Source: Gyrodactylus bullatarudis (Eukaryota; Platyhelminthes; Monogenea; Gyrodactylidea; Gyrodactylidae). Taken from it: a DNA stretch of 64,000 bases. Each line of letters starts with the position of its first letter. Position 1 is the stretch's first letter. Positions 47,623-58,385 of the stretch are shown here, one piece after another. The stretch spans positions 451,152 through 515,151 of the forward strand of contig SSNU01000127.1 of the NCBI GenBank assembly GCA_012064415.1, read 5' to 3'. Position numbers and translations under genes: made by a program. The notes below the pieces were generated by a model. It saw only the letters and a program-made list of their open reading frames with translations. It searched no databases and had not been told where the DNA came from.

Positions 47623-50600
47623 TCATTTTTTAATGGCAGCATTACCGAGAGATTGAAGACTCTGTAAAAGATTCAGAGATGCTAGGTTCGCAGCTGAAGT
47701 TGAATTTGACAGACTGCTACTAGAATTAGCAGGACTAGGCTTGGGTGGCTGTTGAGAATGAGTTGTAGATGAGGAGGCGGATTGTTGTAACATTTGTTGG
47801 AGTAAAGCCAATTGCTGTTGTTGCGGTGTTAGACCAACTGTACTTTGTTGATGCTGTTGTTGTTGTTGTTGGACAGCAGCTGCCGCTTGAGCTTGTTGTT
47901 GTAGCATACTATACTGAAGAAGCGTTTGTAACTGTTGTTGCTGACGTGATTGATTTTGTTGCAAACGCTGGTTCTGTTGCTGTTGTTGATTACCTAAGGA
48001 AAATTTTATAAAACCTGATTCGATTCAAAATTAACATAGCCAAGTAATAAAAATGTGTTTTAATAAATCAAACGAGGAGAAATTTATAAAATCGTACAAA
48101 TTTATTATTTACACGTAGGAATGGAATTCGAACGAAAGATATGTGAGATACGCACGCACTAGATAAAAAAATACAAACACATGAAGTCTTTTTCTTCCCC
48201 ACTAACCTCTAGTATAAATTCTATTTTATCTTTTAAAACAGAATGGACAAATTCCGCCAAATAAGTTATTTACCTATTCTGTCAGCAATCTAATTATTTC
48301 CTTAATCCATTTTGCTAGCGTGATTTAAACAGTTTAAATATTATTTTCACTATTATTTCGAGTCGATATAGTTGATTAGAGTAAGAAACAGTAAAACACA
48401 CGAGAAGATGTGTAAGAGAGCAAACATTGCTTTCTTTTACAGAGGTTATGTATATGTATAATATTTAGTCAAATACATGTAAACTTGTTTATAAAGATGG
48501 ATATAGAGTTATGGTGGGGGTAGAGAAAATTAGAAGAGAAATAACTCAAGGTTATATAATTATTGAGGGGTGAGAGGAGACAGCACACGATGATCATCAT
48601 GTAATCATAAATGTATACAAAATAATATACAAAGACAGATAGATTCTATTCGTGTTTAATATATAGAAAAAATATACAGGTAAGATTTATATATAGATGC
48701 AATAAAAGAGAGATAGATAAAAAACTTACCCATAAGTGAACTGAGTAAAGCATTTTGCAACTGAGATATTTGATCCTGGGAAGAGGTCACAACAGCTTGT
48801 TGTTGCTGCTGTTGTTGGATTGAAGCAATAACAGAAGCTAAAAGTTGTTGTTGCTGGATTTGTTGAGCTTGCTGTTGCTGCTGAGATGCCATTGAGGCAG
48901 CCAGAGAAGTAAGAACAGCATTATTTGATGAATTTCCAGATGACTTGGCTGCAGTAATCAAAGAGGATATCAACTGCTGCTGTTGCTGTTGTTGTTGAGC
49001 CTGAGCCTAGATATGAAGATGAATTAATTTCCAAGTTTTAATCATTTTATAACTCTGAATATTGAACTGAATACAAATAGCTAGTTGAACTTATTGATTT
49101 TTTCAATCTCATAATGAAAAATAGAGATTCATGTGTCCCCACAAATAGAAGAAAAATATTTTTACCTGTAATTGACTGATCAGATGTGCCTGTTGAACCG
49201 GGGTTAAAGATTGAAGAGTTTCAGCATTGAGAAGAGATTGTAGATTATTAGGCAGCGCATGAGAATTGTTTGTTGCTGCATTTGAGGCAGCAGCAAGAGT
49301 GGCAGCGACAGACATTATTTGAGCTTGTTGGAGAGCAGAAACATTCTGAGCTATGTAGGCTCCAGAATTGTTGGCATTACCATTACCATTGGAGTAGACC
49401 AATTTGGAAGCATTGTTTCCATAGTTGACATTGTTTCCTTTATTTCCCCGGTTAATGGTATTTGCCTAAAATTTAATATAATCAATTAGAATGTTGAAGA
49501 AAATAGAATAGAAAAATTTTTAAACGGAAAATTCGCGTGCAAAGTACAGTTAGGTGTTAAAATTACATTAGACTTATAAACTGAATTAATATTTACAGCT
49601 TGTTGAGTTGCAGCCGCTGTCAATTTCTTCTCGTGCTCTTTGATAAATGTCTCCAGGTTCTCAGGGTTGTTGACAAGTTCGTCATACTCCTTTTCTAGTT
49701 CTTTTTCAGCATTCGAATATTGACTGAGAGCATTTCGAATTCCAGTCTCGAAATCTTGATGCAAGTTTGTTTTGTGATTGCCAACTAGACAATTCTCACA
49801 TACTACGCCAGTAGAACCGGGTTTTTCTCGTTTCCAAACAGGAGTAAAGTCTGTCTTACATCGTGAGCAAGAGAAAGGATTGAAAACTTTCTTTGTCTCT
49901 GGTTTTGACGAATTAGTTTCATATTCTTGGATATTCTTACAAACTTCCTCAAGTCCAATAAGTGAACTGAATTCAGTCACTATTGAACTTGGTACAAACG
50001 CAATCTCTGATAAGCCACTGTTTGCTTTAGGGGAAGGCAGGGGAATCTTTTCAAATGCCTTTTCTAAATGTTTCTTGAGAGCTAATCTTTTTGCATTGAA
50101 CTGTTGTTCTATTGCATTTAATGCAACCTGCTTAGTAACCTTAACAACAGGCGATGCAGGTACTTTATTCATAGTAGTGGTCATGGGAGGATCGAATTTA
50201 GTATTGCTGCCAAAAGCATGACCAGCCTTTTGAACATGATTTGTATTATTAGGTAAAGGAGCCTTTACATTCATCATATTGCAGTTGCTATTATCGTTAT
50301 TATTGCTGCTGGGAGGTTTCTGACTATCTTTAATGTGTTGAAATAAGAGCAAAGTATTTTCCTCGGCATTTAGCTCCTTTTGTAGACTGTTGATGACACT
50401 AAGCTGATTTCCGATAAAATCTTCTTCAATTATTTCACAATCATCGTCTTCTTTTGGTCCATTAGAACTTGCTTTGATTTTGTTTTTGGCAGTTTGAATT
50501 TCATCAGTATTGCTATCCATAGCACGATCCTCATCATCCTCGCTGAGGAGAATCAATTCTTTTTGACCATTTTCAGTGCCATTGATAATAGCAGGGTAAG

Positions 50601-50679
50601 GTTTGTGGCTGGTACCATTGGTCGTGGTCATTGGTTGGGGTCTGTCCTGTTGTTTGGTCGTATCAAGACAGATACTCAT
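47623..50679 (-). CDS. GATAD2: p66/GATAD2 transcriptional repressor, NuRD subunit
   Basis: A nuclear subunit linking MBD2/3 to the CHD4 remodeller in the NuRD repressor complex (Drosophila simjang). Four coding exons: 50679-49597, 49465-49166, 49006-48730 and 47993-47623, about 676 aa. The first donor is ambiguous: 49567 would also be in phase and adds 10 residues. CR1 is a coiled coil (about 85-121, VINSLQKELNAEENTLLLFQ) that pairs with MBD proteins. CR2 holds the GATA-type zinc finger (CSRC at 271-274, CENC at 294-297; TDFTPVWKREKPG). The remaining ~300 residues are Ala/Gln/Asn-rich with several pure Q runs, giving a repeat-prone tail. Introns are about 131, 159 and 736 nt, unlike the micro-introns of its neighbour. 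Confidence 0.92.
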
Positions 50680-51046
50680 ATCATTTCATTTAAAGAATTA
50701 AGAGTCTGGACAAACAAGTTAAATGATAACACGAAGTCTGGTCTTCAATAAAGGTATGAATAATATGATAGCACACGCGGATTGTAAGAGTATTGATCCA
50801 ATTATCAACCAATTAATTCGCGCTTTTACTGTAATTTAGAAAACGCTCGGTATTGTGAGAATTAGTTTCAAACAAAACAATTTTTACAAGGTTAAACCAA
50901 ATTCTATTTTGTTTTACTACATGAGATGAATCAACGATTTGGTAGGTCAAAATTGGTCCTGACACAAGTTTCAAGATTAAATCTGCGTATTAAACAATAC
51001 TATCAAGATTTCCTCTCCAATTATTCAAATAAAATAATCAGTTAGA
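50680..51046. other. p66 5' flank / gap to WD-repeat gene
   Basis: 367 nt between the p66 start and the end of the WD-repeat gene, both on the minus strand. It should hold the p66 promoter and 5'UTR; no motif stands out. Confidence 0.45.
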
Positions 51047-51052
51047 TTTATT
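51047..51052 (-). terminator. WD-repeat gene poly(A) signal AATAAA
   Basis: AATAAA on the minus strand 15 nt past the stop codon. Confidence 0.5.
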
Positions 51053-51067
51053 TAGTGCTCTCCTGAT

Positions 51068-54000
51068 TTATTGATTCAAATTATTAATTAATAGTTCTAA
51101 ATCATTCAATTCTTTTTCGAATTGGATAATACTCTTGGTAACTGTATCTTTTTCGTAAATTGCTGGATCAAAGCTGTTAGTCATCATTGAAAAATCTTCC
51201 TCTTTTATTTTTCGATTATTATCTGGGTGCTCTTCTTCTTTGAGGATATTTTCATCTTCTAAATCTGGCTTTTTTATTTCAGGTATCTGGTCCAGATTCG
51301 CTATAGGAAAGCACTAATGAAGAAAATATCAAAAAAAACTCATTACATGAAAAGGACCGAAGTTTTTCTGTTTGAAATAGTCCATTTGTTGGGAGAGATA
51401 ATCATGGGCTCTGTGATCACTATTAATAGCTTCCTTGGTAATACCTATCGATCTATATTCTTTGCCAAGTAATGTGTTGATCCAACAATTTCTCTCAGAA
51501 ATTTTTATCTCCTTAGAATCCTTAATGACTAAACGCAGATCATCTTCCTCGTCGGAGGTTAGTAAATCTATTGAATTATTCTCATCAACATCGCGTAAAA
51601 GTTCAGTTAATTTCTTTGCAAAGGAATTACGCATTGCAGTTAATTCCACTTCAACTGTCGTCAATTCATTGGAAATTTCATTAGACAAGTTCAACTTGGA
51701 GTATTCATTAGACAATTGCTCAGAAATGACCTGTTGTTGATCATTTTGTGCATTTTGAGTTGAATTGATTTCCATATTATTTTGTTCTTCCAATTTCCAG
51801 CGTCCAAAATTATTCTTTAATTACATTAACCGAGGACTTACCTGACCAAATGTCCCTATTGATGTTCCATCGAGAACCCAAACACTTGCATTACAGTCGT
51901 AAGACGATGTAATCAAAACAGTCTTTTTACTCAAGGAACTAACACAAAATATCATTGATGATATCAAATTTGTGTGTGCATTTATGCTGACGATGATCTC
52001 TATGATGAAATTATATTGGGTTATTACTTGGTAAAGATCCCGATGTTTCCTCTTTTAAAAATTCTTCATCAATTTTCCAAATTTTCACAATTCCCAAGTT
52101 GTCGCCAGTCGCCAGGAAATTTTCACATTCACTCACAGACATTGTAAGACTTGTGCCTATTTCATTTATAATCATTTTATTGAATAACTTACAAGGTTTA
52201 TGGGCTTCGAATTCGTTGATCAAGTGTGAATTTGGACCAATATTCCAGCAACGAACTATTCCTGTCCCACCACAAGAGAACATATTAATGATACGGATTG
52301 ATTTCAAAGAAACTGTTTTTGTCAAAACAATTATTTGATTGACAGAAAAATCATCTTGCTCATTATTCGGGTCCTGGACACGGTCTCTGAGGTAGCGAAC
52401 AGGCTTTTCAGAATTATTATTCCAAACAATGATTTCTCCATCAATGGAGCCGGTGAGAAAATTATGTGGAGGTAAATTGCACCCAGCTACAACATCCTCT
52501 TTGTGTCCCTAGTTAAGATGATTATAGTTAAGATGAGCATACACTGCGTTCTATCCATTCGGAGGCACGAACAAAATGACTTTTGAAATTTGTCATGTTG
52601 AAGGTAACAAAGGTGGATGACTGCCCGAGGACAATTATACTCCTTTTCAGAGATATTATATGGCTAATATCTCCCACAGAACCTTTGGGGCAAATTAATG
52701 TGTACAAACAAATTCCGTTCATGTCCCAGATTTTGGCATTTCCATCCGAGGCTCCAGTCAGGAATCTAGAAAGATTTTGGTCCTTACAAATACACGTGAG
52801 TTCTGCATCTTGGTGAGTCTTGGATATTGACTTGATTCTATGACCATTTTCAACAAGCCAAAATGAGACTCGACCACTCTGGCACCCCGTTATAACCTTT
52901 TGAATCATTAGAACCAAGTATCTTACCTGATTAAATTTTTGATTGAATAAAAGTCCAATTATTGCTTTATCATGAGTGAAATGCTTTTCATTATTCTGTG
53001 GTAACATTTCCATGAATCTTATTTCCTTACCGGTCACAAGGAATATTCGATTTTCATGAGAATAAAGTTTCATTTCAACTGGATATGTTTTATTTGGAAA
53101 AATCTTACCATCTTTAGTATTTATATTTGGTGAAATACAAATGCGTTGTATGCATATTTGCATTTGAATGTCCCAAATACGAATGCTGTTACTCTTGCAT
53201 AAACTAACTAATCGAGAGTATTCAATTTGAAATCTAACCGATAATACTGAACTAATATGACCTCTAAGGATCTAAGGATGAGGATCAGAAAGAAAAATGG
53301 TCTCACTCCATTAGGCTTTGTTAGTACATAGGGGTTCAAGAGACTAATCTGGTGATTAAGACCTGCTGTAGCTATCTGGTTTGTATTCTCATTATAATCA
53401 AAGCTGGTTATACCCTTTTCCATGGAGAAAACTGATCTATATTTCAGTTTAAATTCAGTTTTAATTTACTTTTTTGGATTGCAAAACCTATCGAGATCAG
53501 ACAATCAAAACAAAAACTCACTCATTATAAACATTGGCTGAAGAGATTTCATTAACTTTGGTAGTTGTGAATGGATCAATCCAAGTAATCACAAGTGAGT
53601 TCCTACTAGTTAAACAACAACTACATATGGCGAGTAGATTGGGCAAGTAGGATACTATAGGATAGGGAAATTCTTTTTAGAAATTCAACCCACTCTGTCT
53701 TATCCAATCATCATGAAATTTATATTCGAAAAAATGCAAGTACTTGTTATTCGAGCTAGAAAAATCCTTCAAGTTAATTGACGTAAATGAATCTCGATCA
53801 GAGACAACTTGAGGCTTTTCAAAAAGTTGTAATGTTGCTTGATACCAAATTAAAACATTGATTGAGCCATTTGTATCGCCCCAACTGAGAATCGATTGAT
53901 TTGGATTTGTCGGTTCATACCAGTAGTCCATACACAAGGGAATATTAGATAAGCCTTTCAGCCTGAAATGGGGCATTAAATCAAGTTTTGCATTGTTGGA

Positions 54001-54705
54001 TAGAAAATCTAAGTATTAGTTTATCATAACTTGCGAATTTCTTTAGTGGTAAAGCTAATCGCAATCTTTTTGACATTATTCATTAAAACGAAATCAGTAA
54101 CCCAAAGATCCTTTTGGTTACTACTGGGAGTGTTGAGTTTAGTCTTTTTTACAATTTTACAGTCTAGAGACCACATGGCAACAACTCCATCTCTGCTAAG
54201 AGAATAATATTTCAGATGATGAGAATTATAAATGAAATTATTAATCAGATTCTTATGAGGACTGTTCATCTTTTGAAATTCTTTCCATTTGGGTATGCTC
54301 ATTGAACGAATTTGGTCATCTCGTTCACTGTAACTCATCAATAGATATTGTGCCATTATATCCCAACTAACCTTGCCAGATGCTGTAGTATTAATTCTAT
54401 CAAAAAATTCTGAATACTAAAAATTAGAATGGTTCAAGTACGTCTTTATTCGTTCCATAGGAGAGTGTAGACGATAAATTCTCCACGAACTGTTCTTTTG
54501 TTAAAGAGCAATCATCAATATATCCATAATTATTCCGCTAAAGGTTGAATGTTTTTGAAAGTTACCTTGAACATTTCTTGAAGCTTGCGAAGATCATCCA
54601 CAGTCAGTAACGACTCAAAACCAGTATCTGTTATTCTAAAAAATGTTTTCTATGTCCTTACGTATGAGAAAAACTGGCAGATCTAGCTATTGTTTTGGAA
54701 TTCAT
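51068..54705 (-). CDS. WD-repeat protein of the WDR49/WDR64/EFCAB8 type
   Basis: Fourteen exons join in phase to give 1061 aa: 54705-54662, 54635-54566, 54537-54442, 54416-54035, 54008-53694, 53654-53522, 53436-53307, 53271-52927, 52896-52543, 52508-52193, 52156-52028, 51999-51842, 51814-51347, 51313-51068. N-terminus: EF-hand-like helices (LTVDDLRKLQEMFK, VSWDIMAQYLLMSY). Then two beta-propellers of WD repeats (SRDGVVAMWSLD, GITSFDYNENTNQIATAGL, SNSIRIWDIQ, GNAKIWDMNG, DGEIIVWNNN, GIVKIWKIDEE, YDCNASVWVLDG), ending in the family hallmark TSIGTFGQ and an acidic, coiled C-terminus. HDDWIRQISYLP and NPYVLTKPNG are typical of WDR49-like proteins, many of them ciliary; function here is unknown. 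All 13 introns are 25-39 nt except one of 85 nt; the fourth is GC-AG. Divergent from eEF1B. Confidence 0.85.
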
Positions 54706-54858
54706 TCCTGTTATAACCCAGTTTTAAAAAAATATTTAAGATTATGAATTTGGAATTGCTCAAAATAAAAATCCACACTAGATACTGATGAATTTCTTGA
54801 TGATGGTTAATTATTTGTTTTAAACAATCTTAATTACAAATTTTTGTATCGTGGAATA
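54706..54858. promoter_or_regulatory. Shared divergent promoter WD-repeat gene/eEF1B
   Basis: 153 nt between the two start codons of a head-to-head pair. No distinct core motif visible; the role follows from position. Confidence 0.5.
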
Positions 54859-55494
54859 ATGGGTTTCGGTGATCTCTCCTCAGATAAAGGAATCAAGGCT
54901 CTTGATGATTTCTTGCTGTCAAGAAGCTACATAGAGGGATTTAAACCCTCGAAAGCTGACGAAGTTGTCTTTAGTCACATCAAATCGCAGCCCAACGCCA
55001 AATATATTAATGTTACCCGTTGGATGAACCATATCAAAGCTCTAGGCGGAAAGTTTGAAGGAGTTGCAAAACCAATTGACAAATATGGTGCTGCTCCGGC
55101 TGCTGCTCCAGCTGGAGGGGATGATAGTGATGATCTTTTCGGATCTGACGATGAAGAATCCAGCGCAGCCAGACAAAAACTCTTGGATCAATACAAAGAA
55201 AAGAAGAATAAAAAACCTGCACTCATTGCCAAGTCGTCTATTCTTCTTGATGTCAAGCCAATTGATGATGAAACTGATATGAAAAAACTCGAAGATAAAA
55301 TCCGTACCATTAAAGCTGATGGCCTTCTTTGGGGTCAGGCTAAACTTGTTCCTGTAGCCTTTGGCATAAAAAAACTTGTCATAAGCTGCGTTGTTGAAGA
55401 TGACAAAATTGGTACTGATTTCCTAGAAGAAAGTATTGGAGCTTTTGAGGATATGGTTCAATCTGTTGATATTGCTGCCTTTAACAAAATCTAA
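54859..55494 (+). CDS. EEF1B2: Translation elongation factor 1-beta (eEF1B2)
   Basis: Guanine-nucleotide exchange factor that recharges eEF1A with GTP in translation elongation. Single exon, 211 aa, normal length. N-terminal GST-C-like region ([19 protein letters not shown] ... RWMNHIKAL), an Ala/Pro linker ([10 protein letters not shown]), the acidic CK2-type stretch [13 protein letters not shown], and the C-terminal GEF domain ([39 protein letters not shown] in part) ending in VDIAAFNKI. The ATG at 54859 matches the family start; an upstream in-frame TTG is not needed. Intronless, with AATAAA 11 nt after the stop. Confidence 0.97.
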   Translation: MGFGDLSSDKGIKALDDFLLSRSYIEGFKPSKADEVVFSHIKSQPNAKYINVTRWMNHIKALGGKFEGVAKPIDKYGAAPAAAPAGGDDSDDLFGSDDEESSAARQKLLDQYKEKKNKKPALIAKSSILLDVKPIDDETDMKKLEDKIRTIKADGLLWGQAKLVPVAFGIKKLVISCVVEDDKIGTDFLEESIGAFEDMVQSVDIAAFNKI

Positions 55495-55505
55495 ATTTAT
55501 TGAAC

Positions 55506-55511
55506 AATAAA
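55506..55511 (+). terminator. eEF1B poly(A) signal AATAAA
   Basis: AATAAA 11 nt downstream of the stop codon. Confidence 0.55.
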
Positions 55512-57846
55512 TTATTTCCTCATTTGGAAACTTTAATCCCTTAACCTTGGTATTAATTAAATTAGTCAAAGAAACATCAAATTCTTGGAACTGTTCGATT
55601 TCAGCTCATGGCTTAACTTTACTATTTTAGTTTAATCAGCTTTTTGCTGCTTCTAATTTTAATAAGCCAGACTAAAATTCAGCTTGGCAATTACCATAAC
55701 TGCTAATGATTATCTCAAAAATACAATAGTATCTAGCTCCGTAATAACTGGCAAAAAGTTTTCGGTAGCATGTAACTACTATAGAGTAGACAATAATGTT
55801 GAAATCAAACCTACATCTGATGTAGAGTGAAGATTCCCTCATTTTGCTTTAGTATCATAAAAATTTAGCTATAGATGGAAACTAGAAGAATTCAATGATG
55901 AAATGATCGGTTTTTAGATTTCAAATGGGAATGTGAAAAATTTAACTATAACTCAGATCCATATTTTTTTGGACTTACACTTCTCCATCAGTTTTGGTGC
56001 TTCAGAACGAGAAGACAACATCTCTCCCTATAATACCAGAAACAAAAAAATACTCAATTCTTCTCGGAAACATCCTCTCTCTCCAGACCAGATTCAAACT
56101 CTCATTAGATTCTATCCCCTGCAAAAGCATCAATTTAATAAACATACATTTATATTCCAAAAAAGAAAGCACACACCCTGTTTTTGACTCTTGAAACAGT
56201 TTTTTCTTATCAAGCTCTGTGGTAGTGAAATGAATTTGAAAGGATTTTCAGCCAAGGAATCCTTATTGATTTTTAGATGTTAAAGCTGTCATTACTCAGT
56301 GTAGGCTAACATAGTCTGTGTGACTTGAGTGTAATTAGTAATTAAAGGGTGCAGTTAAGATGACAAAACAATTTCTCAATTCAAAATTTAGATTTTATTC
56401 ATACTAAACGAACGAGTTCAATCGGGTTTAGTAATCCAGATTGAATCAGGAGAAATTTCTCTACAAAATGAAACCAAAAATCATGAGAAATCGCACACTC
56501 CATTTTTCCTATGAAAAATAGTTTTTCACATCAAGACACTGAAACGACTTTTGAAAGAATTAATAATAATATATTTATATTAACAATACATAATATGTTA
56601 ACACTCAAACACTCAAGGAATTGAGAGACTCATAGCAGATATTAAAAATGCTGCTGAGGGCATTAGAAAATTCGAGAAATTAGATCATTCTACTGCGAGT
56701 GTCGTTGAGAGTAGAAGATCTTTTCCTGCAGGAATGAACTTTTTCGATTATGTTAACAGATTTGGACATTGAACTTTAATTTTATCACTTATTATTTTGT
56801 CAGATTTATTTTATTTAAACTCTTTATATATTTATTTTTCTACTTGCTAACTCAATATTGAATCACTAAACTCATATAGTTCCTTCAAATTAGCGAATTA
56901 TTCATAGGAAAACCTGAATGAAATATCTTTTACTCAACTACGTGACTTTTTAAGTGTTTGAGCTTAAAATCAAAGCTGTATGAGAAGTTCCAACCAATGA
57001 AAATTTCAACTCTAAAAATATATACTTAAATTAGTACCAAACCTCCGATGATTACAAAATAGTTATTTAAAACAAATATTTTGTTTAGTTTAGCAATTTT
57101 TGCTTTCTTTAAATGAATTTCTGTCGAAACTTCAAAGTTTATTGAATTAAGTTGAAAATGGAAAATCACAAGATTTACAATTGATATTCTGAGATGGAAT
57201 CAAGATTTTTCGATGAATTGCACCTTGAACTATTGAATGAATCCTCAGACTTATGGTATTTTTGTTAAAAATCTATTTTCATCTACCTCTAATATATAGG
57301 TTATCTTTATAAGCATAATTAATTCTTCAGATCATAAGATATTATAGCTTTTTTAAAGTTCTCTTTTGAATTCGATTAAGTTTAGGTTTTTGAGTGAACG
57401 ATTAAGTTTTTTAAAAATGTTTTTGCATTTATTAAAAATGGCCAGTTTCTTCATCTGACCGAATTCTGGAATATTGTTGCGTAGACCTTGTCGGTTCGAA
57501 TAGACTAGCGGTTATGACTTAATAAGAGTGAGCGATTTTAATTCTCTTATAAGTCTTAAGCAGTTTTTAGATAATTTCAAGTCAGTTTGGAACGGGGCTG
57601 AAAGTCTGCGTATGAATCTTTTAAATGCAGTCTGAATTTTCTTTGACCATTTATCACATTCGTCATTGATTTTTAATTAGACATGAAGATGTAATTAATT
57701 AATTAAGCTACCATAGAGAATGTTTGAAACTTATTAAAACCCATAATTATAAACTAAAATTATAATAATCATTGAACTTTTACCTATTAAAAAAAGTTCG
57801 TCATGTCTTCTAAGTTAGAAGTTCTAACATAAGACTAACCCTCTTC
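55512..57846. other. Intergenic region rich in decayed repeats
   Basis: No host gene seen. A stretch at about 55940-56190 has a long open frame with YNTRNKK, which faintly recalls the C-terminal end of non-LTR retrotransposon proteins. A segment at 56401-56470 recurs at 58328-58385. Confidence 0.45.
56401..56470 (+). repeat. Direct repeat, copy 1
   Basis: Shares CGGGTTTAGT-like and GATTGAATCAGGAGAAA-like words, in order, with 58328-58385 (TTGGGTTTAGT and GATCGAATCAAGAGAAA). The second copy abuts the piggyBac TTAA site. Confidence 0.55.
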
Positions 57847-58071
57847 AAAAGTGTTATTCTTTCACACTTTGACTATGTTGCAGGACTCTTATGTCCAATT
57901 CCTCAGACAATATGTAAGAAGATGGAAAGGATTCAATACCTTTATCTCCGCTCCTGTCTTGGCCCTCATTCTTACAAAAAACTCTTAGAGATGGCAAATA
58001 TGTATCCATTATGGCCCGGAAGAATTGCAACTGCAGCATCCCTTTACAGTAAACGACTTTCCACACCTTAA
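57847..58071 (+). pseudogene. Non-LTR retrotransposon C-terminal fragment
   Basis: A 74-codon open frame reads SVILSHFDYVAGLLCPIP, KKMERIQYLYLRSCLG and LLEMANMYPLWPGRIATAA. This is the pattern of the region after the RT thumb in Jockey/CR1-like elements (coloured by sHfdY, k.eriQ...lR). No upstream RT core is attached, so it is a truncated fossil. It may belong to the same family as the RT fossil at 43.7 kb, which lacks this part. Confidence 0.6.
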
Positions 58072-58327
58072 TCAAGATATAACCTCAGACAAGGGAGTGG
58101 GTTTTCTATCTTGCTTCACACCATACTCCCCTTAAGAGCCAGATTTCAGATCAATTTTTCAATTTTTAAAAACATGAAATTATCACAGATATGCATTTAT
58201 CTTACTCAATTTATACCAGATTCGCATAATTATTTCTGTTACTATTTTAAATAACTTATTTTATGAATAAAAATCTATTATATAAATGTGACACATTGCC
58301 TTTTTTATCAAGATTTTTCATGCTCAG

Positions 58328-58385
58328 TGGACGAATTCAATTGGGTTTAGTGGTAATGATCGAATCAAGAGAAAATTCTCTTTAA
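58328..58385 (+). repeat. Direct repeat, copy 2
   Basis: Second copy of the segment at 56401-56470; it ends exactly at the TTAA that borders the piggyBac remnant, consistent with the transposon having landed in an older repeat. Confidence 0.5.

Noticed and set aside
47769..48011. Val/Ala-rich frame antisense to p66 Q-runs
   Set aside because: A shadow of the CAA/CAG repeats on the opposite strand.
49778..50221. 147-codon plus-strand frame opposite the first p66 exon
   Set aside because: The minus-strand frame encodes the GATA finger and CR1 coiled coil; the plus frame is a shadow with no family match.
57490..57505. GGTTCGAATAG as a possible tRNA B box
   Set aside because: Does not fit the B-box end (needs CC) and has no A box at the right distance.
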